Below, piece after piece: positions 17,652-26,630 of a stretch of 64,000 nt of DNA; positions within the stretch are counted from its first letter, which is position 1, and every line of letters starts with the position of its first letter. The DNA is from Paenibacillus aestuarii (lineage in GTDB: Bacteria; Bacillota; Bacilli; Paenibacillales; NBRC-103111). The translations under genes were made by a program, and so were the position numbers. The notes under the pieces are model-generated. The model saw only the letters and a list, made by a program, of their open reading frames with translations. It had not been told where the DNA came from and searched no databases. The stretch spans positions 1-64,000 of the forward strand of contig NZ_JAQFVF010000070.1 of assembly GCF_027789125.1 (NCBI RefSeq). The letters run 5' to 3'.

Positions 17652-18545
17652 TTATACACGCCCTACTTCGTTGACCGCTTTATCCATACTTTTATCATAG
17701 AATTGAATAACCTTCTGGTTTGCTTCATAAGCGCGCAGCGCCGACATCATATCCACCATCGATTGCGCAGAGTCCACATTGGAACGTTCTACAAATCCCT
17801 GGCGGACCTCAACCTGATCCCCAGCCGCAACTTGCCTAACAGTCGCCTCATCGCCAGGATTAATACGATACAAGCCATCACCTTCGCGCAGCAACAAATT
17901 CGGGTTCTCTGCACGGGAGAGCATCAATCCAATAGGCTGTCCCGCGGCATTGAGCAGCGGCTTTCCGTTGCTGTCCATGAACTCGCCTTTGTCCGTCACC
18001 TTAAAACTGCGGATCGGTTGCCCCGTTCCATCAACCAGTCGAATCGGCTGGCCGTCGCGTCCTACGACCTGGTCGCCATTCGCATTGACAAGCTGGCCGG
18101 CGGTATCGACCGAGAACTTACCGTTCAAAGAGTACCGCTGCTCACCATCGCTATTCAATACCGTAAACAAAGCCTGCGGTTGGTAGGTGCGATCGCCATT
18201 AGCATTCACAGACACGCCATTGGCGTTAAAGGTAGCGCCCGGCACTTGAATGTTTGAGACGAGGGCAAAATCGAATGGATTTTGTGTTTCTTGCAAATCC
18301 CCTTGTGCATGCAGGGAGATATTCTCTTCCGAGAAAACCCCGGTGTTCAACTTACCTAACGGAGTTGTAGAGGCGCCTTCTCCACCACGGATCGTAGAAA
18401 TGAGCATCTCCGGAAACGAGCGCATCAACGCATTACCTTGTTTGAACCCTGGTGAATTAATATTGGCAATATTATTCGTAATCGTATCATGGCGGCGTTG
18501 TTCAGCGATCATTCCCGAAGCCGCGGTGTATAATCCTCTTAGCAT
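17652..18545 (-). CDS. flhO: Flagellar hook-basal body (rod) protein FlhO
   Basis: 297 residues. Begins MLRGLYTAASGMIAEQRR followed by DTITNNIANINSPGFKQG, the rod/hook N-terminal signature, with a FlgF/G-like central region (QNPFDFALV) and C-terminal SMVDMMSALRAYEANQKVI. It is paralogous to flhP, lying 23 bases upstream of it. GAGGTG precedes the ATG by seven bases. Role: axial rod component outside the membrane. Confidence 0.93.
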   Translation of the reverse strand: MLRGLYTAASGMIAEQRRHDTITNNIANINSPGFKQGNALMRSFPEMLISTIRGGEGASTTPLGKLNTGVFSEENISLHAQGDLQETQNPFDFALVSNIQVPGATFNANGVSVNANGDRTYQPQALFTVLNSDGEQRYSLNGKFSVDTAGQLVNANGDQVVGRDGQPIRLVDGTGQPIRSFKVTDKGEFMDSNGKPLLNAAGQPIGLMLSRAENPNLLLREGDGLYRINPGDEATVRQVAAGDQVEVRQGFVERSNVDSAQSMVDMMSALRAYEANQKVIQFYDKSMDKAVNEVGRV

Positions 18546-18578
18546 ATTTCACCTCGTAGGTAGAATTAAATCGTGTTG

Positions 18579-19577
18579 TTAGAATTTACGCTTGCTGACT
18601 TTATCCAAGTTGTCGAGCATAATTCCTGTTCCTTTCACTACGCAGGACATCGGGTCCTCTGCAATTAATACAGGTACCTTAAGCTCGTCCGCCAGCAATT
18701 GGTCCAGGCCATGCAGCATCGCTCCACCGCCTGTTAGAATAACGCCTCTATCGATAATATCCGCCGATAGCTCAGGAGGTGTTCGCTCCAGCACGCTCTT
18801 CGCCGCGGTCACGATCGACGAAACCGGATCCCATAGCGCTTCCTGTACCTCGCTAGAGTGAATCGTAATGGTCAGCGGCAAGCCTGACACCATATCTCTT
18901 CCGCGAATATCCATCTCTTCGTTTCTTCCGTGTGGATATACCGTTCCGATTTTAATTTTTATATCTTCGCTTGTCCGTTCACCGATCAACAGCTTGTACT
19001 TATTTTTGATATACTTCGTAATCGCCGTATCGAACTTGTCCCCGGCAATTTTAATGGAGGAGGAGGTGACGATGTCCCCCATCGATAGGACGGCGACATC
19101 CGTCGTTCCTCCACCAATATCTACAACCATGTTACCGCTTGGTTGGAAGATGTCCATGCCGGCGCCAATTGCTGCCGCCTTAGGCTCCTCTTCCATGAAG
19201 ACCTCTCGGGCACCGCTGCGCTCAGCCGCTTCGCGGATCGCCTTCTGCTCAACGGAAGTAATGTTGGTGGGAGCGCAAATCAGAATTCTCGGATGCGAGT
19301 ACCAGCTTTTGCCCCCCACTTTGGCAATAAAATGCTTCAACATCATTTCCGTAATGTCGAAATCTGCGATAACGCCATCTTTTAACGGACGGATCGCGAT
19401 AATGTTGCCAGGTGTACGGCCCACCATACGGAAAGCCTCTTCACCCACCGCTAATACCCGCTTCGTATCGCTTTCAATCGCTACTACAGAAGGCTCATCA
19501 AGCACGACACCGCGACCTTTTACATGGATGAGCACATTCGCCGTGCCAAGATCTATCCCAATATCCTTACTTAACAT
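18579..19577 (-). CDS. mbl: Rod shape-determining actin homologue Mbl
   Basis: 332 residues, MreB family. The actin phosphate-1 motif (DIGIDLGTANVLIHVKG), phosphate-2 (VVDIGGGTTDVAVL) and adenosine motif (GVILTGGGAMLHGL) are all intact. The DEPSVVAIES and EEPKAAAIGAG stretches are typical of Mbl. It polymerises on the inner membrane and steers lateral wall synthesis. GGGAGGAT lies nine bases upstream of the ATG. A TATAAT box at 19647-19652 could be its -10, without a clear -35. Order spoIIID-mbl-flhO-flhP is as in B. subtilis. Confidence 0.96.
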   Translation of the reverse strand: MLSKDIGIDLGTANVLIHVKGRGVVLDEPSVVAIESDTKRVLAVGEEAFRMVGRTPGNIIAIRPLKDGVIADFDITEMMLKHFIAKVGGKSWYSHPRILICAPTNITSVEQKAIREAAERSGAREVFMEEEPKAAAIGAGMDIFQPSGNMVVDIGGGTTDVAVLSMGDIVTSSSIKIAGDKFDTAITKYIKNKYKLLIGERTSEDIKIKIGTVYPHGRNEEMDIRGRDMVSGLPLTITIHSSEVQEALWDPVSSIVTAAKSVLERTPPELSADIIDRGVILTGGGAMLHGLDQLLADELKVPVLIAEDPMSCVVKGTGIMLDNLDKVSKRKF

Positions 19578-19744
19578 TTCAAGTTAATCCTCCCTAAACT
19601 AAACCGTCCATCCCGTGAAGAATCGGCGCTCTTATATATAGTTCTAATTATAAGCTAAATTCGCTATAAATGCATTAATTCCTCTTTTTCTGTGTATTTT
19701 CGACAAGTCCATTATTAGGAAAGGTTCAGGGATGACCGGGGCCG

Positions 19745-20035
19745 TCAGGATTTGACGGTGACTAAGTTTTCGGTGGACTTAGGGCTGCGTGTCTTCCGGT
19801 ATTTGATTTTGGTTGCTTCTCCTCCCCTAAGATGCCTGATGGACTTATGATACTCCAAAATGTGTTTGACCTGATTGGCCAGGTCCGGGTTGATTTCCGG
19901 CAGCCGCTCCGTTAAATCCTTGTGCACCGTGCTTTTGGAAACGCCAAATTCCTTAGCAATGGTGCGAACCGTATTCTTGGTCTCAACGATACAGGTCCCA
20001 ATCTTAATGGTCCGCTCTTTGATGTAATCGTGCAC
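19745..20035 (-). CDS. spoIIID: Sporulation transcription factor SpoIIID
   Basis: 96 residues from the GTG at 20035, which makes the protein begin VHDYIKERTIKIG as in B. subtilis and follows GGGAGG by eight bases. The helix-turn-helix (TIAKEFGVSKSTVHKDL) and the basic C-terminal region (HLRGGEATKIKYRK) that contact DNA are intact. SpoIIID activates or represses many sigma-E genes in the mother cell. The C-terminus extends a few residues beyond the usual 93. A sigma-E-like promoter lies directly upstream. Confidence 0.96.
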   Translation of the reverse strand: MHDYIKERTIKIGTCIVETKNTVRTIAKEFGVSKSTVHKDLTERLPEINPDLANQVKHILEYHKSIRHLRGGEATKIKYRKTRSPKSTENLVTVKS

Positions 20036-20069
20036 TCCCCTCGCCTCCCTACTCGAGATAGTTTGGTAC

Positions 20070-20097
20070 ATTATATGAGGGGCATGACTAGATATTC
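20070..20097 (-). promoter_or_regulatory. Probable sigma-E promoter of spoIIID
   Basis: On the minus strand GAATATC (20091-20097) is separated by 13 bases from CATATAAT (20070-20077), a close match to sigma-E -35 and -10 elements. It lies about 35 bases before the GTG start of spoIIID, a known sigma-E target. Confidence 0.6.
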
Positions 20098-20150
20098 TAC
20101 GTAGCCAAGCCTGACAGGCTCAATTCGCACATTTATTTTGAAAAATACGC

Positions 20151-20177
20151 AAAAAAGCAGCGGGAAAGCCCCGCTGC
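20151..20177 (-). terminator. Intrinsic terminator of spoIIQ
   Basis: An 8-bp GC-rich stem (GCAGCGGG 20157-20164 with CCCGCTGC 20170-20177), a five-base loop and six T residues on the minus strand, 17 bases after the spoIIQ stop. Confidence 0.92.
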
Positions 20178-20194
20178 GATCACCCTATGTAGGT

Positions 20195-20935
20195 TTATTG
20201 CTGTTTCTCGTTCAAAATCGTCTCTGGATTCACTGCTGCACCGTCAATGCCTTGACGAACTTCGAAGTGCAAGTGAACGCCATCTTCTTTTTCAAACTCG
20301 TTGCGTCCCGCTTTCGCGATGACGTCGCCTTTTTTAACTTCAGCGCCTTTGGTCACTTTCACGTCAGCCAAACTTTGGTAGACGCTCACGAGACCGTTGC
20401 TGTGCGTAATTTCAACGAGACTGCCCACTACTGGATTTTGCTCAACGGCAGTTACTTTACCGCTCATTGCAGCCAATACGTCAAAGGCGGAGCCGTCTTT
20501 GGTTTTCAAATCGATAGCGGTATGCGGGGTTAATTGATCGTTGTACTCGATCATTGCCGCTTGCTTGGCTTCGTTCGATGCATTTGTATCATAGAAGCCA
20601 ATGGATACTTCCACTTGCGATTTGTCTTTCACAGGCCATGACATTGTTTCAGCTTGCGCAGTTACCGCTACGGAATTATCCGGAGCTTGTGTGCCGCTTC
20701 CTGTCGATGTTTCATTGCTGCTAACCTTAATGCCCAGATCTTGGCTGACTGTTTTCTTTCCGGCATCCTGGTACACCCACATTAAGGTTAAGATAATTGC
20801 CGCTGCTGCCACATACGTTGCAGGGAATACCCATTTCTTAGCAAGCAACCTCTTCCATGCAGATGTAGTGCCTTGTGCTCCTTGAACAGTTTTAGGAGCT
20901 TCTTCCTTCTGAAAACCTTTGTTTTGATCATTCAT
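20195..20935 (-). CDS. spoIIQ: Stage II sporulation protein Q (LytM/M23 domain)
   Basis: 246 residues: a cytoplasmic head, one membrane helix (about 36-55), a linker, and a LytM domain (about 130-240). SpoIIQ in the forespore binds SpoIIIAH in the mother cell during engulfment. The zinc motifs HxxxD (His138, Asp142) and HxH (His221, His223) are both complete here, whereas B. subtilis SpoIIQ is known to lack the first His. ATG at 20935 with GAGGTGAT eight bases before it. It is monocistronic, with a sigma-F-like promoter and its own terminator. Confidence 0.93.
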   Translation of the reverse strand: MNDQNKGFQKEEAPKTVQGAQGTTSAWKRLLAKKWVFPATYVAAAAIILTLMWVYQDAGKKTVSQDLGIKVSSNETSTGSGTQAPDNSVAVTAQAETMSWPVKDKSQVEVSIGFYDTNASNEAKQAAMIEYNDQLTPHTAIDLKTKDGSAFDVLAAMSGKVTAVEQNPVVGSLVEITHSNGLVSVYQSLADVKVTKGAEVKKGDVIAKAGRNEFEKEDGVHLHFEVRQGIDGAAVNPETILNEKQQ

Positions 20936-20953
20936 GGTTATCACCTCATCAAC

Positions 20954-20982
20954 CATTCTTGACACATTTGAAGGTTTTATAC
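20954..20982 (-). promoter_or_regulatory. Possible sigma-F promoter of spoIIQ
   Basis: On the minus strand GTATA (20978-20982) is 14 bases from GTCAAGAATG (20954-20963), close to the sigma-F consensus (GYATA and GGCAAGAAT-like). The predicted transcription start falls only about 12 bases before the ATG, at the edge of the ribosome site, which weakens the call. Confidence 0.4.
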
Positions 20983-21017
20983 TTGAAGAAAGATATTTTT
21001 ATAGAAATAGTAAAGGA

Positions 21018-22073
21018 CTAAGATTTTTTAATAAACGGTGCTGCTTTTTCAATAGAAATGCCTGTGTAGTAATAGGTTACGATCTGCTCCGCCGTCTTCC
21101 CTTCCTTCGCCATGCCATCGGCCCCCCACTGGCTGAGTCCGACCCCATGGCCATATCCGTAGGTGGTAAACTCGATTTGCTGCGAGCCGTTCCACTTCCA
21201 TGCAAACTGAGAGGATGCTAGGCCCAGCTTCTCTCTGACTTCCCGGCCGGAGAACACCTTGCCGCCTATGGTCATGCTTTTAATCCGGTGCCCTGCAGAC
21301 CATTCTAGCACTTTCATGCCTTTGGAATTGGTGCCAACCGTTGCAATGCTGGTCACGCCGAGCTTCTGGAGCAAGCTCTTATAGCTCAGCTGCACCGTCT
21401 CTTGATAGCGTGGCGACAGCTTTGCATCCCATGGGCTGGGCACGCTGCGCAAGTAGGGGATTTTATACGGCCAATAATCTTCTGAATTCTCCGTGTAGCC
21501 ATTGCTGGTAGAAAAAAAGGTCGCATTGATGGGTTGATGATTATACGTCAGAATCATATCTTTCGTTTCATTTACTGCTCTATCAAGCTTAGCCATATTA
21601 GCCTCGTAGGCTTTCCCGCTCCACTTCTCCTGCAGCTCTTGTTCGCTAAGATAGGCTTGATGGGCAGTCGTATCGGTCACGAGTGCGTCATTGACGGGTA
21701 CTTGACTGTAGTCTTGATCAAGCGCTCTGCGGACGACGTACGTTCGAGCAGCCATCGCCTGCGCTTTTAGCGCTTCGAGCTCGAATTCGATAGGCATCTC
21801 GGCGGCAAGGACACCTTTTACGTACTTCTCTAGCGGTACGGTCTCAATGGTGTCTTTCTTCGTTAAGTAAACAGGAACCATGAGTCCTTGTTCAGTAGCC
21901 TGAACCGGTAAGTTCTGTGATTCGGAAAGAGTGGATGGATCGGCGGGGGAAATCTTCTTGACTAGTAAACCCGGGACAATGATAGTGACACAGAGCATCG
22001 TGGATAAGCAAACAGCCATCCAGAGGATGACCCTGCGGTTCAGAGCCTTCATAGCTCTATTCTTCTTATACAT
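21018..22073 (-). CDS. spoIID: Stage II sporulation protein D (septal peptidoglycan lytic transglycosylase)
   Basis: About 351 residues. An N-terminal membrane anchor (VILWMAVCLSTMLCVTIIVPGLL) is followed by the SpoIID domain. LAAEMPIEFELEALKAQAMAARTY carries in its first half the catalytic Glu of the family, and GYGHGVGLSQWGADGMA is the C-terminal signature. With SpoIIM and SpoIIP it drives engulfment by cutting septal peptidoglycan. ATG at 22073 has GGAGG ten bases upstream; a longer start exists but begins outside the conserved part. It lies between spoIIQ and murA, close to the B. subtilis order. Confidence 0.94.
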   Translation of the reverse strand: MYKKNRAMKALNRRVILWMAVCLSTMLCVTIIVPGLLVKKISPADPSTLSESQNLPVQATEQGLMVPVYLTKKDTIETVPLEKYVKGVLAAEMPIEFELEALKAQAMAARTYVVRRALDQDYSQVPVNDALVTDTTAHQAYLSEQELQEKWSGKAYEANMAKLDRAVNETKDMILTYNHQPINATFFSTSNGYTENSEDYWPYKIPYLRSVPSPWDAKLSPRYQETVQLSYKSLLQKLGVTSIATVGTNSKGMKVLEWSAGHRIKSMTIGGKVFSGREVREKLGLASSQFAWKWNGSQQIEFTTYGYGHGVGLSQWGADGMAKEGKTAEQIVTYYYTGISIEKAAPFIKKS

Positions 22074-22126
22074 TCGTCTAGTGCCTCCATAAGCGCGATC
22101 GCTAGCAGGTTGGTTGAGCATATCCC

Positions 22127-22155
22127 ATCTTATGAGTAGGTTTACTAGAATAGAA
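22127..22155 (-). promoter_or_regulatory. Possible sigma-E promoter of spoIID
   Basis: Minus-strand TTCTATT (22149-22155) and CATAAGAT (22127-22134) are 14 bases apart. The -10 differs from CATACAAT at two positions and the -35 is weak. spoIID is a classical sigma-E gene, so the site is plausible. Confidence 0.35.
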
Positions 22156-22243
22156 CATGGATCAGCAGGACACCGGTTTCGTCTCTATCATGCAAAAAGC
22201 CCCTATCCTTTGCGCAAGCAATGAATAAGAGCTTCTTATCTGT

Positions 22244-23566
22244 TTATGCTAATGTCGGTTGAATGTTGAAAAAGCCAATCTCCACAGCTTCTTCTTCCAC
22301 TTCTTGCGGTGGTGAGACACGGCGAATGTCGGCGCCTAACTCACAAAGTGTGTCGGCAATGCTTACATAGCCGCGATCAATATGGTGAGTGCCGGAAATT
22401 TCGGTTTCTCCCTCAGCAGCTAACGCAGCCAGGATCAGCGCTGCGCCTGCACGCAGGTCCGTAGCGCATACTTTAGCGCCTTGCAGCTTCGAGTTACCGC
22501 TGACAATGGCAGTGCGTCCATCGACTTTGATTTGCGCGTTCATGTTGGAGAATTCCTCCACGTGCATGAAGCGATTCTCAAACACCGTCTCGGTGACAAG
22601 ACTCGTGCCGTCGGCTACCATCAGCAGCGCCATCATTTGCGACTGCATGTCGGTCGGGAAGCCCGGGTACGGCAGCGTCTTCACATCCACGGCACGAAGT
22701 GTACCGGTAGCACGGACACGAATGCCGTTCTCGTCCTCTTCCACGAGAACACCCATTTCTTGCAACTTGGAAATCACAGGACGCAGATGGTCACCAATAG
22801 CGTTCTCCATATAGAGATCGCTGCCCGTAATCGCTGCCGCGATCATATACGTACCCGCTTCAATCCGGTCTGGAATTACCGTATGTACGGCACCGCAAAG
22901 CTTCTCTACGCCTTCTATGCGAATGATGCCTGTTCCTGCGCCGCGAATGACAGCGCCCATGGCATTTAAGTAATTGGCCAAATCGACGATTTCCGGCTCT
23001 TTGGCGGCATTCTCAATGATGGTTGTGCCTTCTGCTAGTGAAGCCGCCATCATGATGTTCTCAGTGGCGCCTACGCTGGCAACATCCAAATAAATTTTCG
23101 CGCCTTTCAAGCGCCCTTTTACTCTTGCTTCAATATACCCCTGACCGAGTTCAATGGAAGCCCCCATCGCTTCGAAACCTTTGAGGTGCTGATCAATGGG
23201 CCTAGTACCGATGGCGCAGCCGCCAGGCAGCGAAATTCTCGCTTGACCCAGTCTTGCTAGTAGCGGCCCCATGACAAGGAAGGAGGCTCTCATTTTACGT
23301 ACAAGTTCATAAGAGGCTTCACAAGTCGTAATTTGCTCCGCACGGACACGAATCACCTGCTGATCGTACTCCACCTGAATACCTAAGCTTTGCAATACTT
23401 TATTGATGACTAGTACATCGTCAAGGGGAGGTGCATCATGGATGACACTTTCACCCTCCGACCCCAGAATGGAAGCTGCAATGATAGGCAATACTGCATT
23501 CTTCGCACCATTAATCTTCACATTCCCTGTTAACTTTCGGCCACCGCGGACGATAATTTTGCTCAT
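22244..23566 (-). CDS. murA: UDP-N-acetylglucosamine 1-carboxyvinyltransferase
   Basis: 440 residues. Transfers enolpyruvate to UDP-GlcNAc, the first committed step of peptidoglycan synthesis. Lys22 (INGAKNAVLP) and the catalytic, fosfomycin-sensitive Cys117 (GGCAIGTRPIDQH) are present, so no fosfomycin-resistant Asp variant. GYPTDMQ-like PGFPTDMQSQ and GFF-terminal region fit the family; the C-terminal 20 residues are longer than usual. Two ATGs stand side by side (23569, 23566); the second is seven bases from GGAGG. Neighbourhood matches B. subtilis murAA between ywzB and spoIID. Confidence 0.95.
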   Translation of the reverse strand: MSKIIVRGGRKLTGNVKINGAKNAVLPIIAASILGSEGESVIHDAPPLDDVLVINKVLQSLGIQVEYDQQVIRVRAEQITTCEASYELVRKMRASFLVMGPLLARLGQARISLPGGCAIGTRPIDQHLKGFEAMGASIELGQGYIEARVKGRLKGAKIYLDVASVGATENIMMAASLAEGTTIIENAAKEPEIVDLANYLNAMGAVIRGAGTGIIRIEGVEKLCGAVHTVIPDRIEAGTYMIAAAITGSDLYMENAIGDHLRPVISKLQEMGVLVEEDENGIRVRATGTLRAVDVKTLPYPGFPTDMQSQMMALLMVADGTSLVTETVFENRFMHVEEFSNMNAQIKVDGRTAIVSGNSKLQGAKVCATDLRAGAALILAALAAEGETEISGTHHIDRGYVSIADTLCELGADIRRVSPPQEVEEEAVEIGFFNIQPTLA

Positions 23567-23637
23567 CATGGTCCCTCCGCGAACTTATTTTGAATTCATG
23601 CTCGTTTCTTGTAGGTCTTCGACTTTCACAATTCCTA

Positions 23638-23666
23638 AGTTTATCATTTCACCCTATATTGGACAA
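23638..23666 (-). promoter_or_regulatory. Possible sigma-A promoter of murA
   Basis: TTGTCC (23661-23666) and TAAACT (23638-23643) on the minus strand with a 17-base spacer, about 70 bases before the murA start. Moderate match to consensus. Confidence 0.4.
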
Positions 23667-23676
23667 CTGTGTTCTT

Positions 23677-23694
23677 TTGGCATTCTGTTGCCAA
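23677..23694. repeat. Inverted repeat TTGGCA-N6-TGCCAA upstream of the murA promoter
   Basis: Perfect 6-bp arms separated by six bases, located immediately upstream of the putative -35 of murA. Could be a regulator site or chance; it has no poly-T tail and is not a terminator. Confidence 0.35.
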
Positions 23695-23804
23695 CCATAT
23701 AGAGTTCGGATAACTTTCCCTTTTTTGATCCGTTCTATTACCATTGTTGACAAGAAAACCATGCATTATTCGAAAAAAGTTCGGAATTCGAAGTGGCTCC
23801 GCCT

Positions 23805-24065
23805 CTAAAACATTTTGCTGAAACCCATAGAAAGTCCTAAATATTGAATGAAAAAGCTGGCCACCAAATGCCCGATTGCTATGGAAAGCAGCACTTGCAG
23901 CGCGATTGCCCGCCCGCTTCTAGGACTCTTGAGCAGCACGTCAAAACGAAACGATTGCAAAGCCCACCAGGCTATGCCAATGCACAGGATGTAGACGATA
24001 ATGTCAACCATAGTCATAATCGATGCATACTTGGCCGCTTCATTCCATGGATCTGTTCCTGCCAT
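23805..24065 (-). CDS. ywzB: DUF1146 family membrane protein YwzB
   Basis: 86 residues with two predicted membrane helices (MVDIIVYILCIGIAWWAL and ALQVLLSIAIGHLVASFF) joined by a short basic loop (KSPRSGRA). WWALQSFRFD and the IAIGHLVA stretch are characteristic of DUF1146. Function unknown. Its place beside murA and near the atp/nuo region is conserved in Bacillales. It follows the SLH protease gene by 18 bases, so it may be read from that promoter. Confidence 0.85.
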   Translation of the reverse strand: MAGTDPWNEAAKYASIMTMVDIIVYILCIGIAWWALQSFRFDVLLKSPRSGRAIALQVLLSIAIGHLVASFFIQYLGLSMGFSKMF

Positions 24066-24083
24066 TGTAATCCCCCTTTTCGT

Positions 24084-26630
24084 CTATCGATCAATTACTT
24101 TGGCCAGCATGGCTGTGAATTCTGCGCGCGTCGTTTCCTCTTCAGGCCGGAACGTCCCGTCCGGATAACCTTGAATCCAGCCATCCGCCCACATTTGCTT
24201 AAGAATGCCAACCCCCCAATAGGTTTCGGACACATCATAAAAAGGTGAATTTCCGCGCCGCTTGCCTGTCATATTCATGCTGCGCGCCAGCATCTGTATC
24301 ATTTCCATCCGCGTCATCGGACGATCCGGCTGGAAGGTGCCATCCGGATAGCCGTCCAACAGTCCGGCTTGAACAGCTTTGGCCACACTCTCATAAGCCC
24401 AATGCGAATCCGAAAGATCGCTGAAATGAAGCTGCTTCTGCTTCGATAGCTGGAACGCTTTAGCCATGACAGAGGCGGCCTCCGCGCGGGTTATCATTTG
24501 GTCAGGCGCGAACCGGTAGTTGCCATAACCGCTGATAGCGCCAATCTGAGTCAGCTTGCTAATTGCATCTACCGCCCAATGCCCGTCAATATCGATAAAC
24601 CCGCTGACCAGCGGATAGCTGCCTACTTTCAAGCGATACATCTGGCTCAAAAACCATTTATCCGCCTGCAGCTTAATATAATACGATCCCTGCCCCAGAG
24701 TCTTCTCAATATACAACGAATCTGCGCTATAATCGCTCTTGAAATACGCCAGTTCTTGCAACGAACTATCATAGACTGTTGCGTAAAGCGTCCTGGATGT
24801 GGGGATATTCGTTAAGCTGATTTGTGCGAGACCGTCTTTGTCCATGCGGAATTGGAACCAGTCTACGTCGTCATTTTTGTGCATCAAGCCTTGATATTCG
24901 GAGAACGCCCCGGCAAATGTAGCCTGGTATGGCTTATCATTCGGTTCATTAGGGTCAATCAACTTCGGATTGTACTCGATTTCCAGCGCATATTCACCGG
25001 TAATCGGCTCGATGTAATCTTTGGCGTTACTGACGCGAATATAATACTGGCCTGGTAAAACGTCCATCTGCGGGCTAATCTCCAGCACGCCGTCGCCGGA
25101 CTGATCGATCGTCTGCCCTTTCTCCCCTTCTTTTTGGATAAATATAGCGGGATCTATCCGGGCTGTATCTGTGGACATTCGCACACGCAATGTCCCGGAC
25201 TCTTCGATCGGGAGGACGAACCAATCCACATCGCCCTTTTGGTGAAAAGTGCCACGGATCGTCTGGCTTCTTGCCGGCAGCGTAAACGCTTTGTACTGTT
25301 TATCGTTGTCCTCAAACGGATCTCGGTAAATTTTAAAATTTGTGAACAGGGAATAGCTCAACGGACTTGTGCGCGACCGGTTTACGGTCTGCAGCTGAAC
25401 ATACGAGCGTCCTTTCTTCACCTGAAACTCCACCGTGCTATCTGCAGCCTCCCCCGCGGTAAACGTCGCACCCGTGCTTGTATTCACGCGAATACCCGTG
25501 TTATCGCCGCTGCGCAGCATCATCTCGATCGTGCCGTCGTAGGGCGCGTCAATGGCAAACCAATCCTGATCTTGCGCGGAACTCAGCGTCGCATGCAAGG
25601 AATCATGGACGGATAGTTTGGTCGCCTGATCCTGCCGGTTGTTCGGCTCGAAGCGATCCTCGCTATAAGGCTGCGTCAAGGCCAAATCGACCCGCAACAA
25701 ACCGTAGCCCGTTGTTGCATCCCAGCCCTTGGGCCCTAAATCTTCGGCCGTCTGCTCCAGCAAATCCCGTACCTGATAAGCGCGCATAGCCGGATACTTC
25801 GCCCAGACCAAGGCTGCCGCGCCCGCTACTTGCGGCGCTGACATCGAACTGCCGTTCTGGTATTGATAGCCCCCGCCCAGCGCTGTCGTATAAACGTCCC
25901 ATGGCGCCATCAAATCAAGCTCCGGGCCGGAGTTGGAACGCAGATCCGCACGCTTATCCGGTGTAACGCCGCCAACGGCGAGAACGGTCGGATAAGCCGC
26001 CGGATATTTGACACTCGTTCCTTCGTTGCCGACAGCGGCGACCAGCAAGACGTCATGGTCCTCAGCGTATTGCACGATGTCCGCCATATACGTGGAATAT
26101 TTGTTCAATCCAAGTGAAAGCACCACGATCTTGGCACCGTGATCCACCGCATAGCGAATGCCTTCGCCAAGGCGCGCCTCGCCACCGGTACCGTCGGCCT
26201 CCAACGCTTTAATCGGCATAATCTTAGCGTTCGGCGCTATGCCGGCAATGCCTTTGTCGTTATTTAAAGTCGCCGCGATAATGCCTGCTACATTCGTGCC
26301 GTGACCGTTATCATCCGCAGGCTTCGAGCCGGGTTGAAGCAGGTTCTTGCCCTCGACCAAATTGCCGGCTAAATCGGGATGTGTAAGATCGACGCCCGTA
26401 TCGACAACCGCTACGACGATAGGCGTCGTGGAATCGGCTGCAGCCGCCCAAGCTTCGTTCATATGTATAGTATCTAAGTAGACCTGCTTTACTCTCATCG
26501 GGTCCGACGATTGCGCATAAGCCGCTTCAGCTTTCGGTGCTAAGCCCATCGTATCCGTGGTTAGCAAAATCAGAGCCAGGAGCAGTAAAGTTGTCGTCAG
26601 TTTCATGAAATCACAGGCTTTCTTCATCAT
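24084..26630 (-). CDS. Secreted subtilisin-like serine protease with PPC domains and three C-terminal SLH domains
   Basis: About 848 residues. A signal peptide precedes an S8 catalytic domain with the full triad: Asp77 (VAVVDTGVD), His110 (NGHGTNVAG) and Ser262 (NGSSMSAPQ). Three beta-sandwich PPC-type modules follow (each with EPNDK or EDNDK and VDWF signatures), then three SLH domains (about 665-848: MITRAEAASVM, PMTRMEMIQML, ETTRAEFTAML). There is little room for a propeptide between the signal and the catalytic domain. ATG at 26630 is chosen; a GTG four codons upstream has no separate ribosome site. The protein should be an active protease held on the cell surface by the same polymer as the S-layer. 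A target is not evident. Confidence 0.9.
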   Translation of the reverse strand: MMKKACDFMKLTTTLLLLALILLTTDTMGLAPKAEAAYAQSSDPMRVKQVYLDTIHMNEAWAAAADSTTPIVVAVVDTGVDLTHPDLAGNLVEGKNLLQPGSKPADDNGHGTNVAGIIAATLNNDKGIAGIAPNAKIMPIKALEADGTGGEARLGEGIRYAVDHGAKIVVLSLGLNKYSTYMADIVQYAEDHDVLLVAAVGNEGTSVKYPAAYPTVLAVGGVTPDKRADLRSNSGPELDLMAPWDVYTTALGGGYQYQNGSSMSAPQVAGAAALVWAKYPAMRAYQVRDLLEQTAEDLGPKGWDATTGYGLLRVDLALTQPYSEDRFEPNNRQDQATKLSVHDSLHATLSSAQDQDWFAIDAPYDGTIEMMLRSGDNTGIRVNTSTGATFTAGEAADSTVEFQVKKGRSYVQLQTVNRSRTSPLSYSLFTNFKIYRDPFEDNDKQYKAFTLPARSQTIRGTFHQKGDVDWFVLPIEESGTLRVRMSTDTARIDPAIFIQKEGEKGQTIDQSGDGVLEISPQMDVLPGQYYIRVSNAKDYIEPITGEYALEIEYNPKLIDPNEPNDKPYQATFAGAFSEYQGLMHKNDDVDWFQFRMDKDGLAQISLTNIPTSRTLYATVYDSSLQELAYFKSDYSADSLYIEKTLGQGSYYIKLQADKWFLSQMYRLKVGSYPLVSGFIDIDGHWAVDAISKLTQIGAISGYGNYRFAPDQMITRAEAASVMAKAFQLSKQKQLHFSDLSDSHWAYESVAKAVQAGLLDGYPDGTFQPDRPMTRMEMIQMLARSMNMTGKRRGNSPFYDVSETYWGVGILKQMWADGWIQGYPDGTFRPEEETTRAEFTAMLAKVIDR

